Of a stretch of DNA of 64,000 nucleotides, positions 49,863 through 61,523 are shown in pieces. The notes beneath the pieces are model-generated. The model searched no databases. It saw only the letters and a list, made by a program, of their open reading frames with translations, and was not told the origin of the DNA. Each line of letters begins with the position of its first letter. Positions within the stretch are counted from its first letter, which is position 1. A program made the translations under genes and the position numbers. The stretch covers positions 19,847,501 through 19,911,500 of the forward strand of contig OZ005605.1 in the NCBI GenBank assembly GCA_963930655.1, written 5' to 3'. Origin of the DNA: Myrica gale. Its lineage: Eukaryota; Streptophyta; Magnoliopsida; Fagales; Myricaceae.

Positions 49863-50057
49863 TTTTGTTTTTGGGGTCAGCGACGGAGATTAAGAGGGTT
49901 ATGCTTTCTTTTGTTGGGGTTGGGGAAGTCTTGTTGACCTCCCGTAACCCCGTTCTGTTCTGCGTTGCTTAGGTTGCAAAATGCAAAGTACCATAGGTCG
50001 CTTTCTTATATCCATACGACAGGTCGTATAGAAAGTTGAGCCACATGATCAACGACC
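49863..50057 (-). other. OST3 promoter and 5' UTR region
   Basis: Short region between the OST3 start and the SINE insertion. No clear TATA box picked out. Confidence 0.3.
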
Positions 50058-50069
50058 AGTCTGGTTTTT

Positions 50070-50334
50070 TTTTTAGGCAAAAAGGGCGGAAGGGGGCAAC
50101 CAGTGTAGCCAACCTTCCCTGGGCGTGACCATAGGAACTTCCCATCCGCTATGGAATGTTCGGATTGAGCCATATCTATCTACCCCAGGAAAGGAGGAAC
50201 GTCACCACAACCCCACCAGCATGCAAACAATATTAGGGACGAGAGGGTTCGATCCAAAGATCTCTCCCCACACCCACTCTTAGGTGCCTTATTTCAGACC
50301 CCCATACCACTTGGGCTACACACTGGTGGTCTGT
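50070..50334 (-). mobile_element. tRNA-derived SINE with 12-bp TSD
   Basis: AGTCTGGTTTTT occurs at 50058-50069 and 50335-50346. On the minus strand the body begins with an A-box-like GTAGCCCAAGTGG, then a B-box-like GGATCGAACCC, and ends in an A-run next to the left duplication. This is the layout of a Pol III-transcribed SINE. Length about 265 bp. Confidence 0.8.
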
Positions 50335-50416
50335 AGTCTGGTTTTTAGTTGCTTCCGTTAGGTAACATTTTCAGGAAACCGTATTCTTATCAAGCACTTA
50401 TAACCATGCCCCCCAT

Positions 50417-50858
50417 TAGGGCTGAAAACCGGATTTTCGGTCCGATTTTATGACCGAAAATCCAAGAGGACCGAACCGGACCACTTATAAGTGGTCCGGT
50501 TCGGTCCGATCCTACTAAATGCGGTCCGGACCGGTTTTAATTTTTTTCAATTTTTTTAATTTAATTTTTTTTTAATTTTTTAAGGTTAATTTCAAAGGGG
50601 GAAGTACATATAAAAATGTTGAGTTTTACTTTAGATTAAAATTAACGTTTTAAGTTTATAATTTGTATTAAAAATTATAAAAAAAAAATATTTTTTATTT
50701 TTTTAATAAATGCGGTCCGGTCTGGACAGCATTTATTAAAAAAGAAGACCAGACCGGATCGGATAACCGGTCCGGTCCGGACTGGACCGCATTTTAAGAA
50801 CTAGAACCGGACTGGACCGCAAATCCGGTCCGGTCCGGTCCGGTTGTGTGCAGCCCTA
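50417..50858. mobile_element. 442-bp hAT-like MITE with TAGGGCTG ends
   Basis: Inverted ends TAGGGCTG / CAGCCCTA, flanked by CCCCCAT on both sides (7 of an expected 8 bases). The interior consists of GGTCCGGTCC / GGACCGGACC words, a GGACCACTTATAAGTGGTCC palindrome and an AT-rich middle. Non-coding. Confidence 0.82.
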
Positions 50859-51119
50859 CCCCCATATTTGTTCCAACAGACAACAACCATGATGGATTCA
50901 AGTAGGAAGCACAGAGCAAAGCAAATAATTGTATCACTGGCAGTGCAATTTTTATTTCCTGCGACTGACACGATTCTGTCTCTCAGCTCTGGAAAAAAAT
51001 CAAAACAATACTCCATGGCCTGCAGATCATGCAGGCCAATTTTACATGTCATGGTTAAAACCCAAATCACTAGTCATGTCATGAACCATACCAATTGCAA
51101 ACCCCTACCATAACCCCGC

Positions 51120-52838
51120 TTACTTAAACCCAGATATCAAACGCTTATATGTTGGCTGATCAGGTTTAAGCCCCATTTTCAACATTTCGTCGTGAATTTT
51201 CATAGCTCTTTTGAGTTCTTTTATGCGACAAAGCCCACGAACCATTGTAGTAAAACTTGCAGTGCTCACCAAATTCAGTCTCCTCATGTAATCAAACACC
51301 CTGACTGCATCTTCAATCCTCTTTCCTACGAAGAGCGCATTGAGAAGTACATTATAAGTTGCAACATCCAAACCAATATTCCATCTCTCCATTTTGCTGT
51401 GCAATGCAATCGCTGAATCAATGCGTCTGCTGGAGCAGTAATACTCCATCAATGAGCAACAACACCGAGAATCCGGCAATAACCCTCTCTCAAGAATTAC
51501 ATCCAACAATTCCTCTGCTTCTCTCCATCTACCGATACTGCACTGTGATGCAACAAATTTACACAATTCTAATGCACAGAGACTATTTCCTCTTCTTACG
51601 GCATCCCTTAACAATGCATATCCCTCCTCAAATTGATCTTCCTTACAAAGAACATTTACAAAAGCATTATAACTACTATCATTAACAGTAAGACCTCTTT
51701 CCGAGATCAAATGATATATCCAAATTGCTTCCTTTAGTCTACCTTCCTTACAGAATGCTCTTAACAAACAGCCACAAGTAACATCCTGCAACATAATATT
51801 TGCATCACAAGCTCTCCTAAAAATCATCTCTGCGGCATACGTCTTGCCCAATTCACTAAGCTTCTGAACAACTAAATCATACTCGGATAAAAGAATATTT
51901 GGAAGCAGCTGCTTCTCCCCCATGATGCTCATTATGTACTCGATGACTTCAGCATCTCCATATTTACAAGCCCCATCAAGAACTGAGCCGTAAGTACTAA
52001 AACCCGCCTCAATTTTCCTGTCACACATCCCATTCAATGTATCGATTGCCGTTCCTAAGTCCCCAATTTTGCTATACCAGTCGATCACAAGATTGTAAAT
52101 CACAGAATTATAAATACCCAAATCCAACAATCTTACAATTGTCTCCAATTTCCCATTTTTACACAAAATCTGAGCAATCAGTGACCACATAGAACGATCC
52201 AGCGGCACCCCACTACGAATTACGCCACCACAGAAACACCAAGCCAGTTTAGTCTCATTTTCTTTCAGCAAAGCATCAACCAGTGCACTGCAGGCACGAA
52301 CTGAAGGGGTGAAACCATGACCTCTCATTTCCCTGAATAATCCTAACCCCTCCACTAACAAATCATTTTGTACATAACGTTCGAGGACAAAGCTTAACAC
52401 ATTAGACTGAGAATCTCTACCTCTACAAACTCGAATCACACACTGTACAAGCACAGATGCGGGGTGGCTCTGAATCAGAGAACCCACGAGAGGCTTCACG
52501 GGGTGGACAAGACCCGACTGGAGTGAGAGTTGTATGATTTGGCAGTGGGACTCGAGGTTTGGTTGAAACCCAAGACTTGTTCTGGCCCAATTGAAAAAGT
52601 TAACAGCGATTTGAGGGTTAATTCGGGTTTTGTGGAGGATTTGGAAGAAGAGAGGTGGCGTTAGTTTGGAAGAGATATTGAGGTTTTGGAGGATTGGGAC
52701 CCAGTTGTGCCTTTGTAAGAGAATGGATGAGATTTGGGAGGCTAGCAGGTTTTGTTTGATTTGGATTCTCCAGGAGATAGAAGTTGCTGTTGTTGGAGTT
52801 GAGAGTGGTTTCGGGACATGGCGTGCTTTGCGAAACAT
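51120..52838 (-). CDS. P-class pentatricopeptide repeat (PPR) protein
   Basis: Organelle RNA-binding protein for processing, stability or translation of specific transcripts. A single exon of 572 residues with no DYW or E extension, so P class. The N-terminus is rich in Ser/Thr/Arg and poor in acidic residues, fitting mitochondrial or plastid import. At least ten 35-residue repeats follow, ending with well-formed ones (YNVLLNALFVGKRIEDAVRV, FTTMVRGLCRIKELKRAMKI). The middle repeats are diverged. The RNA target cannot be read here. It resembles the Arabidopsis At4g21170 group from memory, with low certainty. No defects. Confidence 0.92.
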   Translation of the reverse strand: MFRKARHVPKPLSTPTTATSISWRIQIKQNLLASQISSILLQRHNWVPILQNLNISSKLTPPLFFQILHKTRINPQIAVNFFNWARTSLGFQPNLESHCQIIQLSLQSGLVHPVKPLVGSLIQSHPASVLVQCVIRVCRGRDSQSNVLSFVLERYVQNDLLVEGLGLFREMRGHGFTPSVRACSALVDALLKENETKLAWCFCGGVIRSGVPLDRSMWSLIAQILCKNGKLETIVRLLDLGIYNSVIYNLVIDWYSKIGDLGTAIDTLNGMCDRKIEAGFSTYGSVLDGACKYGDAEVIEYIMSIMGEKQLLPNILLSEYDLVVQKLSELGKTYAAEMIFRRACDANIMLQDVTCGCLLRAFCKEGRLKEAIWIYHLISERGLTVNDSSYNAFVNVLCKEDQFEEGYALLRDAVRRGNSLCALELCKFVASQCSIGRWREAEELLDVILERGLLPDSRCCCSLMEYYCSSRRIDSAIALHSKMERWNIGLDVATYNVLLNALFVGKRIEDAVRVFDYMRRLNLVSTASFTTMVRGLCRIKELKRAMKIHDEMLKMGLKPDQPTYKRLISGFK

Positions 52839-52968
52839 TTGGTCTGTTCTGCTTCTAAATGGAGATTGTTGAATTTAGAAGTGATCTTGTCAAATTCCAC
52901 CTAGGACGATACTGCAACGGTAGACGATGTCGTTTAGATAATTGTTACTTGTTTAGCATTGGCTAGGG

Positions 52969-53090
52969 TAGGGTTGTTCAAAGCCACCGGTAAAATCCGT
53001 TGGCCAATTTTTAGGCAAATCTGAAGGTTTTCTCGGTTCTCGGTTTACTCAACATCGGGTTCTCGCGTACCGGGAAATTGGGTTTCAATT
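52969..53090. mobile_element. fragment of a TAGGGYTGT-ended MITE
   Basis: Left terminus TAGGGTTGTTCAA followed by CCGGT/GGTTCTCGG words, resembling the family at 38985, 50417, 54880 and 61942. No right terminus seen. Confidence 0.5.
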
Positions 53091-54602
53091 TTTTTATGGG
53101 TTAATTACAAAAAAACCCCTCTAACTTTCACACGTATCTCATTATCTCCTCTAATGTTTAACTCGTATCAATCCGCCCCCTCCAACTTTCTTAAACGTTT
53201 CAGTTGGGTTTTTTACTCGTTTTTAACGTTGATTCATCTTTAAAAGACCAAAATGCCCCCATTAATTATTCATATTTACTACAACCTCTCTCTCGGTCTT
53301 TCTCTCCCCTTCTCTGTGACTTAAACGTTTCCGACGAGATTCCTTAAAAATTCTTGCTACGATTCATTTGTGATTTCACCAGTAAGTCCCATTGTCTCTT
53401 TTGAATCGTCCCGCGAGGAATGGAGATAACAAGTTCGAGAGAGGCGTCATTCCATGCCTACACGGCTACACAACTTAAGGGGTTTGTCCTGAAGAGCCTT
53501 TAGCCTCCGAGTCGTAGAAATCGCAACCCACAGACACACCACATGCACCACACTCAGTGACTCAAGTCGGAACCACGAGCAATACTCAAGTAAGTCTGAA
53601 GCTGGGTTGCTCGAGTCCCCATCGAAATCCCAAGGAGGCGAACAACACATGATCTTGGTTGGCACTTGGATAGCTGCAGCAAATAATTGGAAGCAGATAA
53701 AAAGAGTGAGACCGATCGAGGTACACACTCCATGCCTGATTGTCATTTAAAACCACCCACTTGTACATAACAAGACAAAACAATTTAGCTGGTTGATTGG
53801 CCTTATGGCATGAATGGTCCTGAGTTCGTATATTTTAGCGTGACTTCAAACAACTCGATTTTCTGCTACCTAATCGAATTTGACTTGCGATGGCTGGTCC
53901 TATTATATCAAAATCTGCTTGAGGTGCGCTTTCTATCTCCATCTCAAGGGTCTGCACTTGTTTAACCTTCGGTTTTTTGGAATCTTATTGGATGGGCACA
54001 AATTTGCTATTTCAACAACTAAAAGGCGAAACTTTAGTTTTACTACAGGGTCGCGCGTTAGCGCTTTACTAATCAGATAGAAAGGGCTTCTATTGCTTGT
54101 TTAGTAAATTCATGCTTTTCATTTTGATAGGAGTAGGTGCTTGCTGGGGCACTCTTCATTCTTCATTCGAAACTAATGAATGTACGGTCCATGAGTTTTT
54201 GAATTGATGAGCATGAGATCCGGTAAGTTCCGCAATTGAAAATTACAAACAGCAAATAAAGAAACAGGGAAGGGAATAAAAGTGAAATTGGAATTGTCTT
54301 CTGGAGGTGCGAAGGTGTGGAAGAAAAGTTATCTAGCAGTTCTTTTATTATAAATTTTATTTTGTATTATTGTGGTACCTTATAATTCTAAGGACTTTCT
54401 TCAGTCTTGGGTCTGATCAAGTGTTTTTGGTTTCATATTAATGGATTAAGTCAAATTGAACTTGGTGGAGGTGTCCACAAGGATGTGTTCAACACTGATA
54501 AGTGTTCTTGTTGTGGATTGGAGATTTTCATTGGTTTTTGGATGCCTGTTGTGTTCACTGTGCTAGTGTCATTTTTGGATCATATTGAACTTGTTATTCT
54601 AA
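53091..54602. other. intergenic stretch, no gene recognised
   Basis: 53100-53280 starts TTAATTACAAAAAAACCCC and resembles one arm of an inverted-repeat MITE, but the other arm is missing. Frames near 53447-53783 (minus) have no domain recognised. Confidence 0.35.
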
Positions 54603-54735
54603 GGGTGTGTTTGCAACATAAAATTTTACACTCTCTAAAAATTTTAACACAATAAACTATTACAATATAATATCTCTCTCCCCCCATCAAATCATAATTT
54701 TTCACTACAAAAAATATAAAAAATTATCTCTCAAG
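54603..54735. mobile_element. left part of a TTA/TAA-type MITE
   Basis: TAA (54600-54602) precedes GGGTGTGTTTGCAAC, followed by ATCTCTCTCCCCCCATCAAA, matching the interior of 29710-29908 in reverse. The right terminus is missing. Confidence 0.55.
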
Positions 54736-54879
54736 TAAATAGTTATGTGGATGAATTAACAGATAAAAACTGAACAGTTGGTGACATTTTCAATTAGCGA
54801 ATCAATTTTCAGTTATATTGGGATGAAAAATATTCTTGTTCCTCAAAACAGCTTTGCTTTATCATATGTAGGTGCAATA

Positions 54880-55021
54880 ACCAGAAACCGCTACCGTTAA
54901 GGGCCGATTTTTGCTCTTGACAGTGTAGGTGTAGGTGGCTAATATTTAAAAACAGCCTTATCCGGTGTAAGTGCCGGTTTTGGTCAAAACCGACACCTAT
55001 ACTGGGGTTGAACAACCCTAG
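54880..55021. mobile_element. fragment of a TAGGGTTGT-ended MITE
   Basis: Right end GTTGAACAACCCTA. The interior shares ACCGTTAAGGGC, GTGTAGGTG and GCCGGTTTTGG with the element at 61942-62103 in the opposite orientation. Confidence 0.6.
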
Positions 55022-55154
55022 GCTAGGGTGAGTTATTCCCTGAATTTAAGAAAGATAATTACAATAATATGCTCAGGTTGACTCTACATATAAAGCTTCT
55101 GCCAAATCATATAATTATTTTTCTTTTTCAAAGAAATCCTCAATATATTAAAAA

Positions 55155-55450
55155 CTAAAAACCTAAAGAATGCATATCAAAGTCCTTAATATGCTCAGGA
55201 ATATCATATCGAAAGAAACTAATTCTACCCATCCGAGCAACCCACCTAACTAGATTGTGAGCCATATTATTACAACTCCGTGGCACCCAAACAATCATCC
55301 ATTCGCGAAATTCCTCAGGCAACTTCAAGTATGAGCTACCATCATCGATATAACCTAACACTGAGGTTGCTCTTAGGGAGAGGACATATATATCTGCATA
55401 AAACCAAGGAGTCGCATTCAAACATGGCACGGTTCCACCTATGCCTTCTA
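55155..55450 (-). pseudogene. LINE RNase H domain fragment
   Basis: A minus-strand frame ends with WMIVWVPRSCNNMAHNLVRW, the HxxR-N-AH-LA signature at the end of the RNase H domain of plant LINEs. Earlier parts are missing, so it is a 5'-truncated or decayed copy. No flanking duplication identified. Confidence 0.6.
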
Positions 55451-56130
55451 GCTAACATCGTTGCTTTCGTCAAAATGAAAGTTTCACCAACAAAGAGGTC
55501 TATATAATCGTTCTGTATGTGCCATATAGAGGGAATTGGAAGAATTTTTTACCGAGATTGTTATGCATGTAAGACCCGTTTGGTCGGATTGCCACATAAA
55601 ATTCCCCACATCATATGATTAACTTCACAAAAGAAAGTGCATAAATTTTTCTAGGCCAAGAATGTATAATGATTATTTCAACACTTTTCCCTAATTCACG
55701 TTCTTCAACTCTCTTATAAAGATATATCGCTTGGAAAGAAATTCAAAATCTCATGAGAGCCTACACCTCAGCCAAATCTCAAATGTTTGTCAGATTCCAG
55801 TACATTTTATTATGTTCTATGGATCAATTGTACTTGTTAAGCTTGAAGGATCAACTTGTTCCGCAGTTTTCTTTTTTCTCTTTAATCGTTAGTATATTTG
55901 CAAGAAAAAAAGTTCACTGGCAAATAATCTCCGAGTCCATAGCTATTTTCGAAATGCTCCTTTCAAAATATATGCTCTTATTGGACTTCAACACAAATCA
56001 AAGTGAAGTTTGATCACCATCATTTCTATATATATATACATCCAACGTAGCAATCTCTACCAAAATGGCTATATATAATTCCCATCCACAGTTTTTGCTA
56101 ATAATCAAATTAAGACCCCTTCTACTGAAT
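55451..56130. other. spacer, no gene recognised
   Basis: AT-rich sequence between the LINE fragment and the THI1 pseudogene. Nothing recognisable on either strand. Confidence 0.35.
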
Positions 56131-56896
<766 letters not shown>

Positions 56897-57632
56897 GGAA
56901 GTGTCTGATATGCTTCTAGGCCTGTTTCTTGCGAGGTAAATGGAGTGAAGTCTGGGAGGCACAAGCGCGATAGTGGTATTTATCAATTTGAATAAGCTGG
57001 AAAGGCGACCTCTGAAGTGAGTAGTGAACAATGAATATATATTTTGAGCGGCTCAGAAGGCCGGCATCTTCTGGATATCTAGTTGAAATATTAGAATCTC
57101 CTCAGATAGTTTCGCTTTTGTGGAAACAACCAAACAAACAGTGGAGTCGGTTATGATCTCAATCAAAACCGTGGAGAAAAGCGAGTTTTCCTTTTGGTCA
57201 GAGGAAAAATCTTCTATGCAGAGCCATTGGCCAAGCCACCTGCCCAACTTGACTACCTCATCATCGTTGAGATATGGGCAACGATATGTCCTTTTGGGTA
57301 AGTTAGGCCCATTCCATTTTAATGATGGATGACCCACCCATATGCTTCTCAAATTACTTATTTTTGTTGCTCTTTTGTTTGTATGATGTATGCAATACTT
57401 TTTCTTTGCTGCCCTTGTGGGGAATCTGGGGATTGTGTATGATAATCTTGCAATTATTAGAAATCCATTATTTTCCGTAGTGTACCCAATGCTTAACTAT
57501 GAGCATTGGATCAATCTTCTACCTATAAAGCCCAATGGGCCAGGCAAATGAGCAACACAGTCCTGGAAGAGACATATTATAAAGAAAGCATACGCTGGTC
57601 CATAAGATTTTTAGTCATAATTGCAATGTTTT
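56897..57632. other. spacer between the THI1 pseudogene and tRNA-Leu
   Basis: The left part is the former 5' flank of THI1. Overlapping frames near 57053-57352 have no recognised domain. Confidence 0.35.
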
Positions 57633-57645
57633 AAAAACTGAATAA

Positions 57646-57725
<80 letters not shown>
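57646..57725 (-). tRNA. tRNA-Leu(UAG): tRNA-Leu, anticodon UAG
   Basis: An 80-base class II tRNA. Acceptor stem GACAGTT pairs with AGCTGTC plus discriminator A. D-stem GCC/GGC, anticodon stem CCAGA/TCTGG around the loop TTTAGGC (anticodon UAG, reading CUA), long variable arm as expected for leucine, T-stem GTGGG/CCCAC with TTCAAAT loop. No intron. A T-run just downstream (57633-57637) would terminate RNA polymerase III. The CCA is not encoded, as in plant nuclear tRNAs. Confidence 0.96.
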
Positions 57726-57779
57726 ATGCCTTTGAACCTTTCAGTCTCTTTTTTATAGTAACCGAGAACACGGATACAT

Positions 57780-58037
57780 CTAAATTAGCCGGGGACCATC
57801 GAGAATTGGAGGTTGCTCTATAATATCATAGCCGGTAAGAGACAATGATAAATGAATCCAAAAATGCTTAGAGATGAAAAACCAATCCTCTTTTGCTCTT
57901 AAATACTGGTCGAGGAACTGCTGCTTAGTGCAGGCTTTGCGATCCCCAATCAGTCCATTAGAAAAAAAGTTCCCCAATAATTCAAGTTGGTCCCCTTTTC
58001 GCTCACACATCTGAATCAGCTCGCACATGGACCTTCT
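57780..58037 (-). CDS. unrecognised coding-like fragment, about 90 codons
   Basis: A minus-strand frame reads like real protein (WNIDLRRSMCELIQMCERKG, ACTKQQFLDQYLRAKEDW, IEQPPILDGPRLI then TAG), with balanced composition unlike the random AT-rich frames around it. It has an upstream stop and no clear start, so it may be a last exon or a captured gene piece. I do not recognise the family. Confidence 0.35.
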   Translation of the reverse strand, partial: RRSMCELIQMCERKGDQLELLGNFFSNGLIGDRKACTKQQFLDQYLRAKEDWFFISKHFWIHLSLSLTGYDIIEQPPILDGPRLI

Positions 58038-59351
58038 TAAGTCAATGTTCCATCCTCTGACCTTAACTCAAGCTAGCAGGTTAACACAACTAAGGCCGAT
58101 CTGCTTGCATGTTCACTGGGTATTAATAAGAGGTCTGACAGTATCAGCAGGTTACCCACTTGGCCACTTGCAGAGTCCGGGTTTTAGGAAGACAAGAAAG
58201 GACAGTTTCTCGTCATTCCAGCATTTCCCTTCCCGTCCTTAATTTCTTGGGCAATGTAATTCAGTAATTGCATGTTGGTCATGTTTATTACCAAGAAAGC
58301 GGATTCTCGTGGCCCCGTCGCCGAAGCATAAGTATTCTAATTATTGTTTAATCGGGTTTTACCCCGAGCGTGCTGCCAAAGACTCAAAAGAGGTCAAAGC
58401 GACAAACAAGATTAGAAAGTGTTGTTAAGAGGTTAACTTTAACAGTTACTAAATTCCTCTTTTATAACTTTTGACTAAATCACAGTTTAAGGGGGTTTTG
58501 CAAGAGCATAATTACCCCCCCAAACAACGGGTAGCCCTTGTGGACCGCCAAATCCAGTTGTTAAATCCAAGAAGTTTCGCAGTGTTGTATGACCAATCAA
58601 AATCATTCGCCCTCGTACACACATCACATGGAACCCCACCCCTACTTTAATTCTGCCAATACCCATTGGATGGCAGCCTGGCTTCTTCTGTCCAAGCTTC
58701 CCATATTTTTTTTAAAATTTCTGTTTTATTTAATATTATGTTCTCCACTCATCATCTCTACCACAATTCCTAGATTGCCCATGTCGGCACCTTTTATATC
58801 ATTTTCCCCCTTTCTTGATTGCGTGGGGATATGCATTTTGATTAAGCAATGAAATGATCCATATATTGAATTGTTTCGATTTTTTTGTTTCTGTTTTCGG
58901 AGCAATTTATGAAAGAATGTTGACCTAAAAAACCAAAGTTTACTCGTCTGCAAGTTCACTTTTTCACTAAACCCAATACCTAAAATTTTAACAACACTAA
59001 AATTTTACAACACAAACACACCCTAAGTAAATCTCATACCCGTGTTAACGATTGTACCCAAATTAGATATAAAACAAATAATTTTCTCTTTTTGCAACCT
59101 AATATTCCATGGTTATGTAATATCTGCATGGTTTGGACTTTACATGGGCAAATTTGTACATATGTCGTGGCTAAATAATTAAACAGACCGATCAGTTCCG
59201 TTCTTCCCCACGGGAAAACAAGGATCTTCGGCTCCATTCATCATGTGAAAGAAGATCCTTTTACAAATACCGATCATTTAATGCGCATTTCCTTCTCAGA
59301 GATCCGACAGAGAAACCCTCCTTCTCTTCCTCCAAAGTCTCCCACTCCAAA
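58038..59351. other. spacer and probable XTH promoter
   Basis: Holds a TTA/TAA-type MITE fragment (58959-59023). The XTH promoter and 5' UTR should lie in the last few hundred bases. No further gene recognised. Confidence 0.35.
58959..59023. mobile_element. right part of a TTA/TAA-type MITE
   Basis: Ends CAAACACACCC followed by TAA (59024-59026). The interior TTTTTCACTAAACCCAATAC matches the family at 11038 and 29710 in reverse orientation. Confidence 0.6.
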
Positions 59352-60742
59352 ATGGAAAGAAGAGTTTCTCCAATGCCCACTCTTCTTTTCGTCGCAGCTC
59401 TCATGGCTGCCACTTACTGTTTATCCGAAGCAGATGTTTCTCAAGGCTCCTTTCAAGATAATTTCAACATAATGTGGTCTGAGAACCATTTTTCAACTTC
59501 CGCTGATGGGCAGATCTGGTCTCTCGCACTGGACAAAAATACAGGTAAACAAATACCCAAGATTTCTTAGCTAAAGAGAGATAGTGATTAGTGAATGAGA
59601 ATGTTACTGAATGTAAACTATTAATTCCTTTCCGTTAATTCGAATACACACTGTTATTCAATCACATTTAACTGTACTTTCCAATGGTGAATAGGTTGTG
59701 GGTTTCAGACAAAGCAAAGATACAGATTTGGGTGGTTTAGCATGAAGCTTAAGTTGGTCGGAGGTGACTCTGCAGGCGTAGTGACAGCTTACTATGTAAG
59801 GCTCAACCTTTTTCTGCAGCTTTTATGACATATCAAATCTGTCACTTTGTTGAATTCTTATTCTTGTTCTTCTTTAGTATTATAGCATTGTTTACCATAA
59901 GAAATTAAGGTGGCTAAGATCAGTGGTAAAAACAATGGTGTAGATGTGCACGGAAAATGGAGCTGGGCCAACAAGAGATGAATTAGATTTTGAGTTCTTG
60001 GGAAATAGGACTGGACAGCCCTATCTAATTCAGACCAACGTGTACAAGAACGGGGTTGGGAACCGGGAGATGAGGCATATGCTTTGGTTCGATCCGACTG
60101 AGGACTTCCACTCCTATTCCGTCCTCTGGAACAACCACCAGATTGTGTAAGTTTCTCTTTCTGAGCTACTCAGTGAGATCTCTCACTTCTCCGCCCTAGA
60201 TATGAATCACAGACAATTATACAAGCTCACTCAAACTTCAACAACATGAGTGCTTGGTCAGAAACTCAGCTACTTGATTTTTTTTTAAAAGGTTGTCGGT
60301 GATTAAACCCACTAACTAGAATTGATATGCAAACAGGTTTTTCGCGGATAGTGTTCCCGTGAGAGTGTACAAGAACGACGGGAACGCAAATAATGATTTC
60401 TTCCCCAACGAGAAACCCATGTACTTGTTTTCGAGCATATGGAACGCGGACGACTGGGCCACGAGAGGTGGGCTGGAGAAGACGAACTGGACCAACGCTC
60501 CGTTCGTATCCTCCTACACGGACTTCAACGTCGACGGTTGCCAATGGGAGGACCCTTACCCCGCCTGCGTATCAACCACGACGGACAATTGGTGGGACCA
60601 ATACAATGCTTGGCATCTCTCGGACTCTCAGAAAATGGACTACGCTTGGGTGCAGAGAAACCTTGTTGTTTACGATTATTGCAAGGACTACGAACGGTTC
60701 CCAACGTTGCCCGGGGAGTGTTCACTGAGTCCATGGGATTGA
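59352..60742 (+). CDS. xyloglucan endotransglucosylase/hydrolase (XTH8-like)
   Basis: Secreted wall enzyme that cuts and rejoins xyloglucan chains, loosening or reinforcing the wall. Four exons: 59352-59544, 59695-59795, 59944-60146, 60337-60742. GT-AG introns and consistent phases give 300 residues, normal for the family. Signal peptide about 1-27 ([17 protein letters not shown]). The GH16 catalytic motif DELDFEFLG is at 110-118, with Glu111 as nucleophile and Glu115 as acid/base by family knowledge, followed by the conserved NRT glycosylation site at 119-121. The C-terminal XET domain has paired cysteines ([28 protein letters not shown]). The insert [12 protein letters not shown] before the motif and the ending fit the XTH8 branch from memory. 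No defects. It is the only clear plus-strand gene in the window. Confidence 0.95.
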
Positions 60743-60980
60743 TGAGCCAGTGATTAAACGCCTTTAGTTCTTTCTTCTTCTTTTTTTTCAATTTTTGAAA
60801 GTGCATTTTTACATCGACATAAGATGTGTATTTTTGTTGCCATTATTGTAATTTGTATCTTACATTAGATTTCTATTAAATTTATTCAATCATTTGTTAT
60901 TAATTCTTACTACAATTCAATCATTTGTTTTTTAACAGAATTGATAACTTGACACTCAACTTATGGTCGCATGTCGTCTT

Positions 60981-61507
60981 TTTTTTTTTTTCCTAAGTAA
61001 ACTTTATTCATAACCCAAGGAGCCTCAAGGAGGAATCCTGGGGTTGTCACAGTTGAGAATACAATTAGGAATCACAATAGTGGGGATATTCCCTATAAGA
61101 TTGCCATCAAAAGCCCATTTAGCAAGGTAATGAGCAGTGAAGTTAGCATCACATGAAACATGAGCAAAAGACCAAGATCTATGTGGACCTATAAGCAACA
61201 AAATATCTGCAATAATGCTCTGAATACTCCAATCAGCCTGGTAATCCTCTTGGGAAATAGCATCAATAACAATCTTTGACTCACCTTCAAACAAAATAAG
61301 ATCTTGGGAAAGGAAAGACGCCTCTTGAACAACAACTAATGTCGCTCTAGCCTCGCCCACGAGGGGACTGCTAGGAGGGAAGCTCTTTGTCCACGCAAAG
61401 AGCACATGACCATTCGAGTTCCTGCACACAGCTGCAGTTACCAAACACGATCTTCTAACAGCGACGTCAAAGTTGATTTTCCAACCATGAGAAGGAGGAG
61501 GACTCCA
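60981..61507 (-). mobile_element. 5'-truncated LINE with 16-bp TSD and poly-A
   Basis: GGTCGCATGTCGTCTT occurs at 60965-60980 and 61508-61523. The left side has a T-run (the A-tail of a minus-strand insertion), and the body encodes an RNase H domain on the minus strand from the right edge to a stop at 61025. Visible: NFDVAV, GEARATLVVV, ESKIVIDAI, and the closing SCDANFTAHYLAKWAF. This is the ordinary product of target-primed reverse transcription with 5' truncation. The domain frame is still open, so the insertion may be young. About 530 bp, between XTH and the right-edge fragments. Confidence 0.88.
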
Positions 61508-61523
61508 GGTCGCATGTCGTCTT

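Noticed and set aside
53447-53783. Minus-strand frames near 53.5 kb with hydrophobic segments
   Set aside because: No match to a known family and two competing frames of similar length.
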